A DNA stretch of 52,046 nt from Alphaproteobacteria bacterium. Its GTDB lineage: Bacteria; Pseudomonadota; Alphaproteobacteria; Rickettsiales; UBA3002. The stretch is taken from positions 1 through 52,046 of the forward strand of contig JALHRI010000008.1 in the NCBI GenBank assembly GCA_022841525.1, given 5' to 3'. Below the pieces are notes generated by a model that was not told the DNA's origin, did not search any database, and saw only the letters and a program-made list of their open reading frames with translations. Below, in pieces: positions 8,085-16,939 of the stretch; position 1 is the stretch's first letter, and each line of letters begins with the position of its first letter. The position numbers and the translations under genes were made by a program.

Positions 8085-10197
8085 TCTGCACGAGCATCAG
8101 GCGACGCCCGATCAGATTCATCTACCCACACTGATGGCGCGGCTTTGGTCGCTGCGTTTTGTCCTTCTCGTCAGCGCGTTAGTCTGCGGCGGTGCCGCGA
8201 TGGTTGCGTCGCTGTATTTAAGCAGTGGCACCACCTTTGATGCGGTGGTGCGCATCGAGCCGGAAGTCAGTACGACGGGTGAGCAAACCAGCCTGGACGC
8301 CGAGATGGACGTGCTGCGTTCCTGGAGCTTGGTGGCAACCACACTGCAAGATATGCAGCGTATGGTGTGGGTGCGCCGCGATGCCTCGCAAAAACCCTCC
8401 GTGATTGCAAAGGCGAAGCAGCAATTGAAAGCAAGGCTAGAGCAACCCCCCCACCTTAAACCTGAGAAAAGGGATCATTATCCGCGCATCGAGCAGTTTG
8501 CGATCACGCCGGAGGGCGGGTACCTCTATGAAGAGTTTCGGCTGGAGATGAAAGCAGACGGCGCGTTTGAACTGCGGGATCCGGGCGGGAATTTATTGTG
8601 CAATGTGCCGGCGAAACGTGTGTGCCGTGCCAGTATTGCCAAAAACGGCACCACGCATGAGATCACCGCGCAGTTTGATACAGGTACGGCCGAGCATGGT
8701 GATAAATTCATCATCACCCCGATTACGACCCAGGAAATGATTCGCAGTGTGCATGAGCACATCAGCGTTACGCGCCTTGGCTTTCGCGAGCGTTCCGGCG
8801 TACTGATGGTGAGTTTCACCAGCGGCGATCCGGTCTTTGCCGAGCAGTTTTTAAGCCGCTACATCGATCATTATTTGCGTCAGGCCTATGACCGAAGCTC
8901 GCTGGGGAAAATCAATGCGCTGAAAAATCTAGAGCGCGCGAGCGAGAAATTAGAAAAAGAAATCGAAGCCATTGAAGGCGCCATGGAAAATTTCAAGTCC
9001 GCACATAACATCGCTGACTTGTCGTCACAGGGGCGTATGCTGGCGGAAGATATTCAGCGCAGCGAGCGCGCGGCAGAAGAGCTTGCGCTTGAGATCAGCG
9101 AAATGGAAATGACGTATCAGCCCGCACACCCTGCACTGCAGGCGCTGCTGACGAGGAAAGAATTACTGCGCGAAAAACTCTTGAGCCTCCAACGCCAAAC
9201 CATCGCGCTTCCGCTGCAAGAACGTAAGCTGATGGCGATCAAGCGCGAGATGGAAACCCAGATGCGCATTTTAGATGTCAATACGCGCAACATCGCGCAG
9301 CTGCGCGCGGAGGTCGAGATGATCACCGGCTATGCGCGGCTCATTTCTGCGCCGATGGCCAAGGTGCGCGGCATGTTCCGGCGCACACCGTTATTTGCAG
9401 GCGCGGGCATCCTGATCGGCATGCTGCCGTGGTTTTTGCTCGCGCTCTTTCAAGCCATGCCGGGATTCTCGCGGGTGCACAGTGCGGAGGAATTGGTACA
9501 ATTTACCCCGCTGCCGATTATTGGTGTCTTTGGTGGCGACCGCAGGATGCGCCGCCGTTTCCGTTGGCGCAAGCGCGGTTGGGTGCAGCCTTCGATCAAG
9601 GATGCTTCCGCCTCTACCCGCCGGATGGTGGAAGAGCTTTCGCGTCAGTCACGCTTTGTGGTCAGTCCACAGCAAGGTGGCCGAGTGGTCGCGCTGGCCT
9701 CGCTGGCAGGCAGCGGCGATATGACCACGATTGCCTGTTTGCTCTCAGAATCGCTGGCACGTGGTGAACGTGTGCTTCTGATGGATGCGAATCTGAGTGA
9801 TCCAGAGATTCACCATCTCTATGGCCGTGAGGACAATGCAGGCCTTTCCGATGTGATTTGCGGTCACGCAACCATTGATGAGGCACTGATTCCCTCAGGA
9901 ATCGCCAATTTATTCCTGCTGCCTGCCGGCACGCCGACGCCTAATTTCCGCCTGCTGCTGGAAGATACGCGCATGGCGGCGCTGCTTGCGCCGCTGGTTC
10001 GCGGCTTTGATGTGATCGTGATCTGCTATCCGCCGCTCCATCACGCGATGTGGAATCCTTCACTTTTCCGCCATGCGCATATGGTGATTATAGCGCTACA
10101 AGAAGGCATGCGCACCAGCGCGCTTGCCGGGCTTGAGCAGCTTGGCCTGAGTCAACATCGCGGTGCTTCGGTGCTGTATTTGCAGGGCGATGTCTAA
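8077..10197 (+). CDS. Wzc-like polysaccharide co-polymerase with degenerate kinase domain
   Basis: ATG at 8077 overlaps the previous stop by 8 bases and gives 706 residues. The N-terminal Wzz/PCP part has a first membrane helix at about 28-50, a periplasmic region with long coiled coils at about 285-425, and a second helix at about 438-460. The C-terminal part (about 500-706) has the fold signature of bacterial tyrosine kinases: VVALASLAGSGDMTT at 537-551 and Walker A'-like VLLMDANLSDPE around D570. The P-loop lysine is replaced by D548 and the next Thr by M549, and there is no Tyr-rich C-terminal tail. It probably controls chain length and export without kinase activity. It couples to the Wza-type gene upstream and the GT2 gene downstream. 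Confidence 0.88.
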   Translation: MISLHEHQATPDQIHLPTLMARLWSLRFVLLVSALVCGGAAMVASLYLSSGTTFDAVVRIEPEVSTTGEQTSLDAEMDVLRSWSLVATTLQDMQRMVWVRRDASQKPSVIAKAKQQLKARLEQPPHLKPEKRDHYPRIEQFAITPEGGYLYEEFRLEMKADGAFELRDPGGNLLCNVPAKRVCRASIAKNGTTHEITAQFDTGTAEHGDKFIITPITTQEMIRSVHEHISVTRLGFRERSGVLMVSFTSGDPVFAEQFLSRYIDHYLRQAYDRSSLGKINALKNLERASEKLEKEIEAIEGAMENFKSAHNIADLSSQGRMLAEDIQRSERAAEELALEISEMEMTYQPAHPALQALLTRKELLREKLLSLQRQTIALPLQERKLMAIKREMETQMRILDVNTRNIAQLRAEVEMITGYARLISAPMAKVRGMFRRTPLFAGAGILIGMLPWFLLALFQAMPGFSRVHSAEELVQFTPLPIIGVFGGDRRMRRRFRWRKRGWVQPSIKDASASTRRMVEELSRQSRFVVSPQQGGRVVALASLAGSGDMTTIACLLSESLARGERVLLMDANLSDPEIHHLYGREDNAGLSDVICGHATIDEALIPSGIANLFLLPAGTPTPNFRLLLEDTRMAALLAPLVRGFDVIVICYPPLHHAMWNPSLFRHAHMVIIALQEGMRTSALAGLEQLGLSQHRGASVLYLQGDV

Positions 10198-10999
10198 TTT
10201 TTCTGAGACCGCGACGCCGCTGATCTCGGTCATCATGCCGAACTATCAAGCCATGCCGCACCTAATGGCGGCAGTCGCCTCGGTGCTGGCGCAGCGTCAC
10301 CCAAATCTTGAACTGGTAATCTGCGATGATGGATCGCGCGATGAAAGCCGCGAGTATTTGGCCCGCATAGCCGCTGAGGATGCGCGCGTGCGCGTCATTT
10401 TACAAGATAACCAAGGCGTTGCCGCCGCGCGTAATGCCGCGATTCAACGCGCTAAGGGGCGTTATCTGGCGCTGATGGATAGTGATGATCTATGGTATCC
10501 GGATAAGCTGAGCCATCAGCTCGCGTTCATGCAGCGCACTCAGGCGGCCATCTGTCATGGCTGGTATGATATTATCAGCGAACAGGGTGCGCGATCAGGC
10601 ACCGTCAAAAAACGATCGCGCAGCATTGCCTACCGCGATTTGCTGCGCGGCGAGCGTATTGATTGCCTGAGCACGATGGTGGATCGCACCATGGTGGAGG
10701 TGCCGTTGTTTGCAGCCGGTGCGCAGGAAGATTTTGCGTGGTCGCTCGCGCTGATGCGTGGTGGCGCCATGTCCCATTGTTTGCCTGAGGTGCTGGGCGC
10801 TTACCGCATCCGTGCGACTTCGCGTAGCAGTGATAAATGGCGTAACGCCCGTGATGTCTGGCAGATCACCGCTCGCGAGCCGGTATCACGCGCGGTGCGC
10901 ATCGATGGCTTTTTGCACTATCTCGTGCGCAAAATCGTGCTACATTCGCTGCGGCGAATTTCTCTGAAGGTCAGCACGTGGATGACACAGCGGCATTAA
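10190..10999 (+). CDS. Family 2 glycosyltransferase
   Basis: ATG at 10190 overlaps the wzc-like stop by 8 bases; 269 residues. The GT-A fold is clear: PLISVIMPNYQAMPHL at the N-terminus, LVICDDGSRDESREYL for nucleotide-sugar binding, and LALMDSDDLWYPDKL with the metal-binding DxD. The protein would add one sugar to the lipid-linked repeat unit on the cytoplasmic face. The frame runs 22 bases past the start of the next glycosyltransferase gene. Donor and acceptor cannot be read from the sequence. Confidence 0.93.
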   Translation: MSNFSETATPLISVIMPNYQAMPHLMAAVASVLAQRHPNLELVICDDGSRDESREYLARIAAEDARVRVILQDNQGVAAARNAAIQRAKGRYLALMDSDDLWYPDKLSHQLAFMQRTQAAICHGWYDIISEQGARSGTVKKRSRSIAYRDLLRGERIDCLSTMVDRTMVEVPLFAAGAQEDFAWSLALMRGGAMSHCLPEVLGAYRIRATSRSSDKWRNARDVWQITAREPVSRAVRIDGFLHYLVRKIVLHSLRRISLKVSTWMTQRH

Positions 11000-11922
11000 C
11001 GGTGATTGCAGTATGTACGGTCGCGCGGCCTGAAGCGCTGCGCGCATGTCTGGCGAGCATTGCTGCACTTCACCTGCCGCTAGAAGTCAATCTGGCACTT
11101 GTCGTTGTCGATAATAGTGCGGGTGGTACCAGTCAGTCCGCGCTTGAAGAGGCGCGTGCCACGCTTACGCTGCCGCTCTATGCGCTGCATGAGCCGCGTG
11201 CAGGCATTGTCTATGCCCGCAATGCTGCGGTGCAAAAAGCGCGCGCGCTCGGCGCGCAGCGCTTACTCTTTATCGATGATGATGAAACCGTAGACCCGCA
11301 GTGGCTAGCTTCCATGCTGCGCACGGCGGATCGTTATCCTCACGATATCATCACCGGCGCGGTGAGAGAATATTTTGCGCCGCAAGATAACGTGCCGCCA
11401 TGGATGCGCGGAGCGCGAGTTTTTAAGCCGCTGGTGCGCGTGAATGAAAGTCTGTGCACGGCCGCGTATACCGGCAATCTCTTACTGCCGCATGGGGTGC
11501 TTGTGGGCGATCATCCACTCTTTGATCTGAACTTTAATCACACCGGTGGTGAAGACGAAGCCTTCGCGATGCAGTGGCGCAAGCAGGGCGGCAAGATTCG
11601 CTGGTGCGCGGGAGAATGGGTGCATTCGCTCATTCCGCCATCGCGTGGGCGCATGGCGTGGGTGCTGCGCCGCGGCTACCGTGGGGGCAGTGCCTGGAGC
11701 AGGGCGGTACGGCTACATCACGGTTCACTAGGCCTAATGCGTGTGAGCGCCTACGCGGTGCTGCGCGGTGGGCGCGCGGTGATGACGTTACTCGCAGGAC
11801 TCCTCACGCTCGATCGCTGCAGGCTGGTCGATGGTGCGTTTTTTACCGCGCAAACACTGGGTACGTGTGTGGGTATTTTCGGTCTGTCGTTGAACGAATA
11901 TCAGCGCAAGGATGCTCCGTGA
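10978..11922 (+). CDS. Family 2 glycosyltransferase
   Basis: The start is GTG at 10978, supported by GAAGG about 8 bases upstream; 314 residues. GT-A features are VIAVCTVARPEALRACLASI at the N-terminus, VVVDNSAGG, and LLFIDDDETVDPQWL with the acidic metal site. A conserved GGEDEAFAMQWRKQG block follows and matches the catalytic-base region of GT2 enzymes. A hydrophobic segment near 255-285 may associate with the membrane. It is translationally coupled to both neighbours: 22-base overlap upstream, and its TGA stop shares bases with the ATG of the next gene. Confidence 0.92.
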   Translation: MDDTAALTVIAVCTVARPEALRACLASIAALHLPLEVNLALVVVDNSAGGTSQSALEEARATLTLPLYALHEPRAGIVYARNAAVQKARALGAQRLLFIDDDETVDPQWLASMLRTADRYPHDIITGAVREYFAPQDNVPPWMRGARVFKPLVRVNESLCTAAYTGNLLLPHGVLVGDHPLFDLNFNHTGGEDEAFAMQWRKQGGKIRWCAGEWVHSLIPPSRGRMAWVLRRGYRGGSAWSRAVRLHHGSLGLMRVSAYAVLRGGRAVMTLLAGLLTLDRCRLVDGAFFTAQTLGTCVGIFGLSLNEYQRKDAP

Positions 11923-14141
11923 TGCGGCTGTTACTTTGCAACGATCATCTAAACACTGGCGGCGTTGAGCGTGTGGTAGCCGGCCTGGCGAATAGTTTTG
12001 CTGCGCAGCATCACCAGGTGGATGTGCTGTGTTTTTTGAAGTCATCTGCAGCAGATGCCTACCCGCTGGATGCACACGTTGGGCGCTTTGAAGCGGGTAT
12101 TTCATGCTTTAAGCAGGTGCAACAAAGTTTTTCTGCGGTGCAATATTTGCGCGCCCATCTCAGGCAGCATCGCTACGATCATCTGCTCGTATCCAAGCCG
12201 CACAACGTGATGATCGTGGCGCTGGCGATGATCGGCCTGCCTGGATTTTGCCGCCCGCGTGTCAGCGTGGTGCTGCACGAAGATGCCTGCGCGGTGCTCG
12301 CGCAATCTCGCGGCGTAAAACGTGCAGCGCTACATGCGATTTACCGTTTCGCCTATCCTTACGCCGATCAGGTGCTGGCGGTATCCTCTGAAGTTGCCGC
12401 CAAAGCGGCGCAACTGATGCACATGCGTGCAGACTCTATTGGCTTAGTGCGTAATCCCATCATCTCTGAAGAGCTGGAAGCTGCGCGCCGTGCGCCGCCG
12501 CCGCATTCCTGGTTGGCGGAAGAGATTCCGGTCTTCATTACGGTTGGCCGCTTAAGCGAGGAGAAGAATTTTGCCTTGGCACTGGAAGCCTTTGCGCAGC
12601 TTAAATCGCCGGCGCGGCTATTGATGCTGGGCGAGGGGCCTGAGCGTGGCGCGCTTGAGGACATCTGCGCGCGCTACACTCTGCATGACCGTGTGCAGAT
12701 GCTGGGCAATGTGGCACATCCCTGCGCGTACATGGCGCATGCGCGCGCGCTGCTGCTCACCTCGCATCATGAGGCGCTGCCAAGTGTGGTGCTCGAGGCC
12801 ATGGCGATGGGCTTACCGGTGATTGCGACTAAATGCGCCGCCATTCTTGGTGAGTGGCTGAGTCCTCCCGAGCGCGGCCAGCTGGTGCCGCTGAGGGATG
12901 TATCTGCTCTGAAAGCAGCGATGCTCTCCGCGCTGAGTCAGCCTGTCGCGCGCTACCATCCGCCGCAGGAAATACTGAAAGATTATCGTCCTGAGGCCGC
13001 CTGCGCCAGCTATGTGCGTGCGTGGTATCCACCGCTGAATACGCGCTCGCTGCTGATAGTCACGGATAGTCTGGCGGCAGGCGGTGCGGAACGGGTGGTG
13101 ATCAAACTTGCCAATGCGCTTTATGGCTTAGGCGTGAAGGTAGAGCTGGCGATTACGGGTTCGAAGATGGATGCGGCACCGCAACTGCATCCTGCCATTC
13201 GTATTACTCAGCTGCGTTCGCAGCGGCGCTATGTTGGCACGCTATATTCCATTTTTGCGCTGGCGCGCTTTTTGCGCAGCCACCGGCGAGACGGCCTGAT
13301 TGCAGGCATTGAAACACTGCATCCGGTGGCCTATCTTAGCAGCGTATTCAGCGTGAGGCGGCCAGCATTGCTGGGCATATTACACACCACACTGTCCAAA
13401 CATTGGCACTCCCTACACCCGCTTCGCCTCAGCTGGATGCGCGCCTGCATGCAGCGCATGATGCTGGTGGCAGTCTCCGAAGCAGTGGCACGCGATGCGC
13501 AGCAATTTTTACATGCTGCGCCGCAGCAAATTATCACGATTGCAAACCCGATCATCGATGATGCGCTGTTAGCCTGCGAAGAAGCAGCTCTCAGTGACGC
13601 TGAGCGCGCAGCGATACCCACCGTGATTTGCGTGGGGGGCCTCAAACCCATGAAGCGCTTTGACCTGGCGGTTCGCGCCTTTACGAAGGTGCGCGAAACG
13701 CTCGATTGCCGGATGGTGATTGTGGGCGAGGGGACAGAGCGCGAAGCGCTGGAGGCGCTGATTACATCGCTCAATATGGCGGAATATGTCTCGATGGCTG
13801 GCTACGTGCCAAACCCTGAGCGCGAGATGCTCAAAGCGCAGGCGCTACTGCTTTCGTCTGATTATGAAGGGCTTCCGAGCGTGATGATTGAAGCGCTCGC
13901 CTGCGGCCTGCACGTGGTGGCAACGGACTGCCCGTCGGGTCCGCGCGAGATTTTAGAAGAGGGGCGTCTGGGGACGCTGGTGCCGGTAGGCGACGTCGAT
14001 GCGATGGCACAGGCGCTAACCCGCGCGCTGAGCAGCAAGCCTTCGGACGCCGAGAAACAAGAGGGATTGGCGCGTGCGCGTGCGTACAGTGCGCAGCATG
14101 CGGCGGTGGATTATCTGAAAGCATTGGGGTTGATGGCATGA
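11922..14141 (+). CDS. Tandem GT4-GT4 glycosyltransferase fusion
   Basis: ATG at 11922 overlaps the previous TGA and gives 739 residues; in-frame starts further upstream lie inside the previous gene and are rejected. Two complete GT-B (GT4) units are joined head to tail. Unit 1 (about 1-370) begins LLLCNDHLNTGGVERVVAGL and has the EX7E motif in EALPSVVLEAMAMG. Unit 2 (about 374-739) begins LLIVTDSLAAGGAERVVIKL and has EGLPSVMIEALACG followed by SGPREIL. Each unit has its own GG.ER acceptor loop, so both may be active and add two sugars in turn. Fusion of two GT4 enzymes replaces what are usually separate genes in such loci. Confidence 0.92.
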   Translation: MRLLLCNDHLNTGGVERVVAGLANSFAAQHHQVDVLCFLKSSAADAYPLDAHVGRFEAGISCFKQVQQSFSAVQYLRAHLRQHRYDHLLVSKPHNVMIVALAMIGLPGFCRPRVSVVLHEDACAVLAQSRGVKRAALHAIYRFAYPYADQVLAVSSEVAAKAAQLMHMRADSIGLVRNPIISEELEAARRAPPPHSWLAEEIPVFITVGRLSEEKNFALALEAFAQLKSPARLLMLGEGPERGALEDICARYTLHDRVQMLGNVAHPCAYMAHARALLLTSHHEALPSVVLEAMAMGLPVIATKCAAILGEWLSPPERGQLVPLRDVSALKAAMLSALSQPVARYHPPQEILKDYRPEAACASYVRAWYPPLNTRSLLIVTDSLAAGGAERVVIKLANALYGLGVKVELAITGSKMDAAPQLHPAIRITQLRSQRRYVGTLYSIFALARFLRSHRRDGLIAGIETLHPVAYLSSVFSVRRPALLGILHTTLSKHWHSLHPLRLSWMRACMQRMMLVAVSEAVARDAQQFLHAAPQQIITIANPIIDDALLACEEAALSDAERAAIPTVICVGGLKPMKRFDLAVRAFTKVRETLDCRMVIVGEGTEREALEALITSLNMAEYVSMAGYVPNPEREMLKAQALLLSSDYEGLPSVMIEALACGLHVVATDCPSGPREILEEGRLGTLVPVGDVDAMAQALTRALSSKPSDAEKQEGLARARAYSAQHAAVDYLKALGLMA

Positions 14142-15451
14142 TGAAAGACGCGCCGCTTAGTCTCTTCAAACGCAGCGTATTGATTGGCATTTTATGCTAT
14201 CTTACCGGTGCTATTTTTCAGCTATGGTTTTTTGGCCCGCCTGAGACCTTCAAGCATTTAGGAGGTGCTATCGATTCCGCCTTCATGCGGCTGTTTTCCT
14301 ATAGTATGTACGGCACGGCGGTGGTGCTGATGATCATCGCGCTGCCCCGCATGCTTGGTAGCATGCGGCACGCCTTGACCGGGTGGGTAATGCTTTTTTA
14401 TATTACCCTTTCGACGCTGTGGTCGCTCGATGCGGACGGCAGCATGGATGTTGCCAAAATTCTTCTGATATCGTTTGCGTTTGGAAGCTATCTCGCGCTC
14501 AAGGTGAGTGCGCAAAATACGCTACGCATATTTGCCCTTTTTTACGCAATCGTGATGCTTGCAGGGCTATTTTTTATTGTGCGTTACCCCTATCTTGGAA
14601 CCTACGCCATTGATGGCAGCTGGCGGGGTGCATTTGGTGATCGTAACGAAATGGCGTTTCATGCCTGCCTGGCGCTTTCAGTATGGATTGCGCAGTGGAA
14701 ACTGACATCGCAACGATGGAAAAAATGCACGATACTGGCTCCGCTGATCATCCTTACGGCAGGGATGATTGTTTTTTCCGGCTCTGCCACAGGACTGGTT
14801 TGCATGATGGTGATCGTGCTGTCGATCCCGCTATTTTATATGCTTTACGCAAAGCCCGGCCGGTTGGTGGTGATGCTACCCCTCATGGTATTGGTGACCG
14901 TGTTTGCGAGCACGATTGTTTCTAATTACCGCGCCGATATTTTGCGCGCGCTGGGCAAAGATGAAACGCTCACCGGCCGCACGATTATCTGGGAAGAGTT
15001 TTTGAAGGCCGCCGAGAAAAGTCCGCTGCTGGGTTATGGTGCGCAGCCCATTTTCGTGCGCAGTGGCGAGGTGCTCACCACCACGTTTTATGATAGCGCG
15101 CTACAGCAATCCTATGCCTACGCCCCGCACAGCGTCTACGTTGCGATCATGATTAAGTATGGTGCCGTTGGATTGCTGCTTTTTGCGGCGATGATGATCA
15201 CGATACTGCGCCGTATCTTAGCGTTAAAAGAGGACGAAGCGCCCGCTACGTCACTGGCTAAATTTATGATGTTAACGGTCATCATCGTCTTTGGTTTCAG
15301 CCTGACGATTGATGCGCTGGCGATCGTGTGGATTTATCTAGGCATGGTGCTCGCTAGCCCGCCTGGGGCATCTGCTAAGCGGATGCCATCTGCTCGCTAC
15401 TTAATGCCAGCAAGCTCACCAGACCAGGGGTCAGCGATTTCATCACAATGA
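14138..15451 (+). CDS. O-antigen ligase / Wzy polymerase-like membrane protein
   Basis: The protein has 437 residues with about 10-12 membrane helices. A larger loop at about 255-330 contains NYRADILRALGKDETLTGRT, LLGYGAQPIF and YAPHSVYV, matching the conserved loop of the Wzy_C/O-antigen ligase family (TGRT..W, GYG and the histidine in the A.H..Y stretch). It is expected to polymerise repeat units or ligate the chain in the periplasm. ATG at 14138 overlaps the stop of the GT4-GT4 gene. The 3' end overlaps the convergent sugar transferase gene by 77 bases, more than usual, so the last 25 residues may be of little importance. Confidence 0.87.
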   Translation: MMKDAPLSLFKRSVLIGILCYLTGAIFQLWFFGPPETFKHLGGAIDSAFMRLFSYSMYGTAVVLMIIALPRMLGSMRHALTGWVMLFYITLSTLWSLDADGSMDVAKILLISFAFGSYLALKVSAQNTLRIFALFYAIVMLAGLFFIVRYPYLGTYAIDGSWRGAFGDRNEMAFHACLALSVWIAQWKLTSQRWKKCTILAPLIILTAGMIVFSGSATGLVCMMVIVLSIPLFYMLYAKPGRLVVMLPLMVLVTVFASTIVSNYRADILRALGKDETLTGRTIIWEEFLKAAEKSPLLGYGAQPIFVRSGEVLTTTFYDSALQQSYAYAPHSVYVAIMIKYGAVGLLLFAAMMITILRRILALKEDEAPATSLAKFMMLTVIIVFGFSLTIDALAIVWIYLGMVLASPPGASAKRMPSARYLMPASSPDQGSAISSQ

Positions 15452-16031
15452 TTGCCGCTGCCACAAAAATGGTAAAATCCATCGCCAGTGATGCGCGGCG
15501 CACGTAATCAAGGTCAGAAGCAACGCGTGCGCGGATATGTTCCTCAGACTCGGTCAGATTGCGCAGTGGCGTGACTTGCACCAGTCCGGCAAGGCCGGGG
15601 CGTACCTTGTAGCGTTCGTAATAATTGGGGGCGATGCTGGCATAATGCTGCGCATACACCATGGCGTGCGGGCGTGGCCCAATAAAGGCCATATCCCCTT
15701 TTAGAATGTTAAATAATTGCGGCAGTTCATCGAGGCTGGTGGCGCGCATGAAGCGGCCAATGGGGGTTAGCCCGTCGCCGCTAAATCCCACATGCTGTGG
15801 TGTGCTGCCTTTACGGTGCGCTTGCGGGTGCATGGTGCGGAACTTATATATGGTAAAGCGGTAACAATGCCGACCTAGGCGGGTCTGGGTGAAGAAAGGG
15901 TTTTGGTGGCCATCGATCCAGCACAGCACGATGCTCAGCAGCATCAGCGGTGCCGTGGCGATAATGAGTAAGGCACTGAAAACAATGTCGAACATGCGCT
16001 TTGCCGCGCTCGTGCTTGCAGAGTATTTCAT
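15375..16031 (-). CDS. Initiating undecaprenyl-phosphate sugar-1-phosphate transferase
   Basis: The protein has 218 residues and belongs to the small-PGT family (WbaP C-terminus, EpsL, PglC). It has one N-terminal membrane helix (FDIVFSALLIIATAPLMLLS) after the KRMFD motif. It then shows the family blocks FTQTRLGRHCYRFTIYKFRT, the catalytic TSLDELPQLFNILKGDMAFI followed by GPRP, and VRPGLAGLVQV. It would transfer the first sugar phosphate to the lipid carrier and so start the repeat unit made by the cluster. It is transcribed toward the cluster from an AT-rich 257-base upstream region (16032-16288) that probably carries its promoter. Confidence 0.94.
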   Translation of the reverse strand: MKYSASTSAAKRMFDIVFSALLIIATAPLMLLSIVLCWIDGHQNPFFTQTRLGRHCYRFTIYKFRTMHPQAHRKGSTPQHVGFSGDGLTPIGRFMRATSLDELPQLFNILKGDMAFIGPRPHAMVYAQHYASIAPNYYERYKVRPGLAGLVQVTPLRNLTESEEHIRARVASDLDYVRRASLAMDFTIFVAAAIIVMKSLTPGLVSLLALSSEQMASA

Positions 16032-16288
16032 GATATCAACCGTTGTTTTATGTTTTTCTTATTTTGGGATTTGTTCCCATTTTGAGAGTACAAGAACTTC
16101 CTTAACGAAAGGTTAACGAAATTCGCGTCTCACAAGGGTAGAATAATGATAATGGGGGAAGCCTGCCCGCAAATAATGCCAAGTCATGGGTAGTCAATGC
16201 ATGTCGACGACCTAATGATGCAAAAATGCCATTAAATTAGGCTGATAGAAAACTAGTGCACAAGATTACTAACAGTTTGCATGCGGCG

Positions 16289-16894
16289 TTAGGGGTATAA
16301 AATCGCGTGCGCCCAGCGAGACCCATCGCGGCGGAAAATCACGCGTTCATGCAGCCTGAAATCGCGTTGAATCCAAAACTCGATAGTGTGCGGAATTACC
16401 TGCCAGCCTGACCAGTGCGGCGGACGGGGAACGCTCATGCCTGCAAAGCGTGCGCCCATCTCGGCGATGCGTGCCTCTAAATCGCCGCGCGCCTGCATGG
16501 GGGTAGACTGAACCGAAGCCCAGGCTCCCAGCTGCTTTTCCCGCCCACGGGAGGCGAAATAATCATCCGCCTGCGCGTCTGGAAGTGGTTCAATCACCCC
16601 TTCAATCCGCACCTGTTTATTCAGTGGCATCCAGTAAAACACCAGCGCGGCTTTGGGGTTGTCGCTAAGCTCGCGCCCTTTGCGGCTTTGATTATTGGAA
16701 TAAAAACCAAAACCCTCGGCGCTGAGCGCTTTGAGCAGCACAATGCGCGCTGAGGGCGTGCCATCGGGCGTTGCGGTTGCCAGCGTCATCGCGGTGGGTT
16801 CGCTGATGGCAGGGCAGGCCTTGGCTTCGGCCAGCCACTCGCCAAATAGATCCAACGGATTCATCGACGCATCGTAGATAGAAGGTTCGCTCAT
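16289..16894 (-). CDS. pdxH: Pyridoxamine 5'-phosphate oxidase
   Basis: PdxH is the FMN enzyme that oxidises pyridoxamine and pyridoxine 5'-phosphate to pyridoxal 5'-phosphate. The 201-residue length is typical. Family motifs are seen in order: N-terminal NPLDLFGEWLAEA; AMTLATATPDGTPSARIVLL; FYSNNQSRKGRELSDNPKAA (FMN contacts); QVRIEGVIE; a REKQLGAWAS block; and the C-terminal RPPHWSGWQVIP, FW and RLHERVIF segments. The gene is divergent from the ydbH-like operon, whose start lies 45 bases away, so the two share a compact promoter region. Confidence 0.96.
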   Translation of the reverse strand: MSEPSIYDASMNPLDLFGEWLAEAKACPAISEPTAMTLATATPDGTPSARIVLLKALSAEGFGFYSNNQSRKGRELSDNPKAALVFYWMPLNKQVRIEGVIEPLPDAQADDYFASRGREKQLGAWASVQSTPMQARGDLEARIAEMGARFAGMSVPRPPHWSGWQVIPHTIEFWIQRDFRLHERVIFRRDGSRWAHAILYP

Positions 16895-16939
16895 GGCTTT
16901 CTCGTTGAGTTGTGCGTTCCCTTCCAGTATCAGAAAACC

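Noticed and set aside
11574-11921. Long N-terminal extension of the GT4-GT4 gene
   Set aside because: It lies fully inside the preceding GT2 gene; ATG 11922 gives the canonical GT4 start.
16032-16288. A small gene in the AT-rich gap before the sugar transferase
   Set aside because: No start with a ribosome site and a believable product was found; most likely it is promoter sequence.
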